A DNA stretch of 64,000 nucleotides from contig OX463778.1 in the NCBI GenBank assembly GCA_949825025.1, forward strand, positions 16,956,196 to 17,020,195, given 5' to 3'. Made by a program: the position numbers and the translations under genes. Positions 58,520 to 64,000 of the stretch are shown here, piece after piece. How positions within the stretch are numbered: position 1 is the stretch's first letter; each line of letters opens with the position of its first letter. This DNA comes from Siphlonurus alternatus. Taxonomy: Eukaryota; Arthropoda; Insecta; Ephemeroptera; Siphlonuridae. A model generated the notes under the pieces. That model made no database searches and was not told the origin of the DNA. It saw only the letters and a list, made by a program, of their open reading frames with translations.

Positions 58520-58715
58520 GAGAAAAAGTAGAGGTGTCCGTCCTGACTGAGGTTTTCCACGGTTCCCTCAGTCTCACACCTCAGCGAATGCTGAGACGCG
58601 TAACAGGCCGTGGCCACCATCCGTTCCCTTATACCTTATCCCTACCTTAATGGTCCCTACCCATTACCCCGCCGCGAGCTGTAATTAAGCTCTTAGGGGT
58701 GTATTCTTGTAAAAA
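58520..58715. repeat. SINE-like dispersed repeat
   Basis: A GC-rich island reads CACACCTCAGCGAATGCTGA and GGCCGTGGCCACC and ends in CTTGTAAAAAAAAAA. The shape and A-tail suggest a short retroelement. Bounds are approximate. Confidence 0.4.
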
Positions 58716-58760
58716 AAAAAGGTTTTGTTACGATTGCTGACAGTGCTGACACCTTGTTTA

Positions 58761-58768
<8 letters not shown>

Positions 58769-58840
<72 letters not shown>
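58769..58840. repeat. (TA)n microsatellite
   Basis: About 36 TA units, running directly into the inverted repeat that follows. Confidence 0.9.
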
Positions 58841-58842
<2 letters not shown>

Positions 58843-59191
58843 TATAATAATATGTTGTCTTGATTTTAGTCAATATTGCTATTTTCAGCTACATAATTTT
58901 TATAATACAGTCTCTCTGTATAATGCATCTATTCAAGATGCAACCTTTGAACCTTATTAAATACATTTAATGCATTTAAAACTTAACTGTGAGTGATGAC
59001 CACGTGATGGTGTTTTAACTTTTTTTTAAAGTTAAAATACCATCACGTGGTCACTCACAGTTAAGTGTTAAATGCATTAAATGTATTTAATAAGGTTCAA
59101 AGGTTGCATCTTGAATCGAAGAGACTGTATTATAAAAATTATGTAGCTGAAAATAGCAATATTGACTAAAATCGAGACAACATATTATTAT
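58843..59191. mobile_element. Near-perfect foldback MITE, about 350 bp
   Basis: TATAATAATATGTTGTCT at the left is mirrored at the right. The arms match almost throughout, including CACGTGATGGT / ACCATCACGTG near the centre (about 59015). Non-coding. Confidence 0.7.
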
Positions 59192-59950
59192 ACCGTCCAA
59201 AATCCAGTCTTAACAATTTGATAATGCCCCTGAGCCCTCCGTTGATTGAGACAATATAAAAAAATATAGGACAATGATTTATAGGTGTGGGGGTTTCAAG
59301 TTTCAAAACCTAGCTATATATAATTGAATCATAACATTTCGCACATTATTATACCTTCGTGTTGTACGTGTTACTGAATAATAGTTTATAATAGGCATGG
59401 TAAATTTGTTTACTGTTTAATTTGATTATATAAACATTAAAAGTATTAATTCAGTTTGATTATCATGCAGTATGGAGGGTGAAATTTGTATGATATATTG
59501 TTTATACAAAAATACATATAGCCTTTGATTTTACATAATATTAAAATATTTATTTTTTATCTCAAAAATTACATTATAATTATATATACACAGAAAATTG
59601 ATAATTAATCCATTATAAAAAACAAAATACATTCTAATTTATAGAAAATATATCACAGCAGTCAACTTTGTATAGTACATATATGCAATGATTATGCAAT
59701 TAAAAGAACATTCATTCATAAGTATCAAGTTATAGCTTTAAAACTCAATTCTTTTATGTGTCAATTAAATCATTTTTCTAGTCATTAAATTTTTGTCATG
59801 CAAGGTTTATATGTTCTCTAATATTACGAGGGAAAATTCCAGAAACATTGAACAGCAATAAAAAAAATTAAAATAATAAATTGTATTTCAGTGGGAATTT
59901 ATAATGTAATATGTTAATTTAAAAATAAAAAATTCACAAGATGGCCATGA
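59192..59950. other. Intergenic AT-rich stretch
   Basis: No gene or repeat is recognised. Confidence 0.5.
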
Positions 59951-60280
59951 TAATGGAGTACCGACCTAAAATTTTTTTTATTGCAGAAATGGATAGAGGG
60001 TTAAAAAATATGCTACTCTGAATTTTTTCAGATTTTTCTGAGACCGGCAAGTATTTTTAAAAAATTATTGAAAGTTCGTTTTATGACGTCACGGGCGTTA
60101 ATGTCCTATCCTTTTCTTAGGGAGAGGCGCCTCGTGACGTCATCAAAATAGACTTTCAATAATTTTTGAAAAATACTTCCCGGTCTCAAAAAAATCTGAA
60201 AAAATTAATTCAGAGTAGCATATTTTTGCACCCTCTATCCATTTCTGCCATAAAAAAAAATTGAGGTTGGTACTCCATTA
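59951..60280. mobile_element. Foldback MITE, family B (intact copy)
   Basis: TA-flanked ends ATGGAGTACC and GGTACTCCAT are mirrored. The inner arms share GAAATGGATAGAGGGT and a TGACGTCA block. Related to 2168-2450. It ends about 97 bp past the stop of the phospholipase gene. Confidence 0.7.
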
Positions 60281-60377
60281 AACTCATATATAGTTTCAAG
60301 TCATAAAATAAAAAAAAGTGCATACATTATGCATAAACTGAATTTAATGATTGTATCCAACGATGACGCTCGTGACG

Positions 60378-63958
<3,581 letters not shown>

Positions 63959-64000
63959 CTGTCAGTAAAAGGTGACAGTTGAGAGCAGTCCATTCTGTCC

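Overview
The window is nuclear DNA from an invertebrate animal, most likely an arthropod. It is AT-rich, with long (TA)n microsatellites, GT/AG introns, a tRNA-derived SINE, LINE tails, many inverted-repeat MITEs and three non-autonomous hAT-type elements with intact 8-bp target-site duplications. There is no prokaryotic-style gene packing. The phylum is inferred from the general look of the repeats and genes; nothing in the window proves it.

The central result is one giant minus-strand gene (coding 51839 down to 3974). Twelve coding exons can be joined with every splice site and reading phase agreeing. The model sums to 17,967 coding bases, about 5,988 residues. The diagnostic junction is exon 1 to exon 2, across a 20-kb intron: CVCEICTCG joins RHHCTHK. 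This rebuilds the cysteine/histidine N-terminal signature of the SAXO (stabilizer of axonemal microtubules, FAM154; MAP6-related) family. Ahead of the signature is a 950-residue Ser-rich extension with about 14 copies of a GGYVSMPAAGK-type repeat. Behind it are about 145 repeats of 28-31 residues, typically GERAxxKKPxDNLxPEGEF followed by DDFxP or NDYxP, which I interpret as Mn-like tubulin-lattice repeats. Vertebrate SAXO1 is only about 470 residues.

Layout. 1-3973: truncated SINE, two MITEs, microsatellites and the 3' flank of the giant gene. 3974-28911: exons 12 to 2. Within this, 7.8-19.1 kb holds a tandem array of exon-plus-intron units with a period of about 2,557 bp; four exons are exactly 1,560 bp, and a longer and a shorter relative lie at the two ends. 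28912-48987: intron 1, AT-rich with several GC-richer islands, foldback elements and two hAT-type insertions. 48988-51839: exon 1. A minus-strand TATA box and initiator with canonical 31-bp spacing at 55.9 kb could be the gene's promoter, feeding a short 5' noncoding exon.

60378-63958: the last three exons of a second minus-strand gene, a phospholipase B1-like GDSL/SGNH lipase that continues beyond the right edge. The two genes share orientation but have no evident functional link. Most long plus-strand reading frames over the repeat exons are shadows of the repetitive coding sequence.
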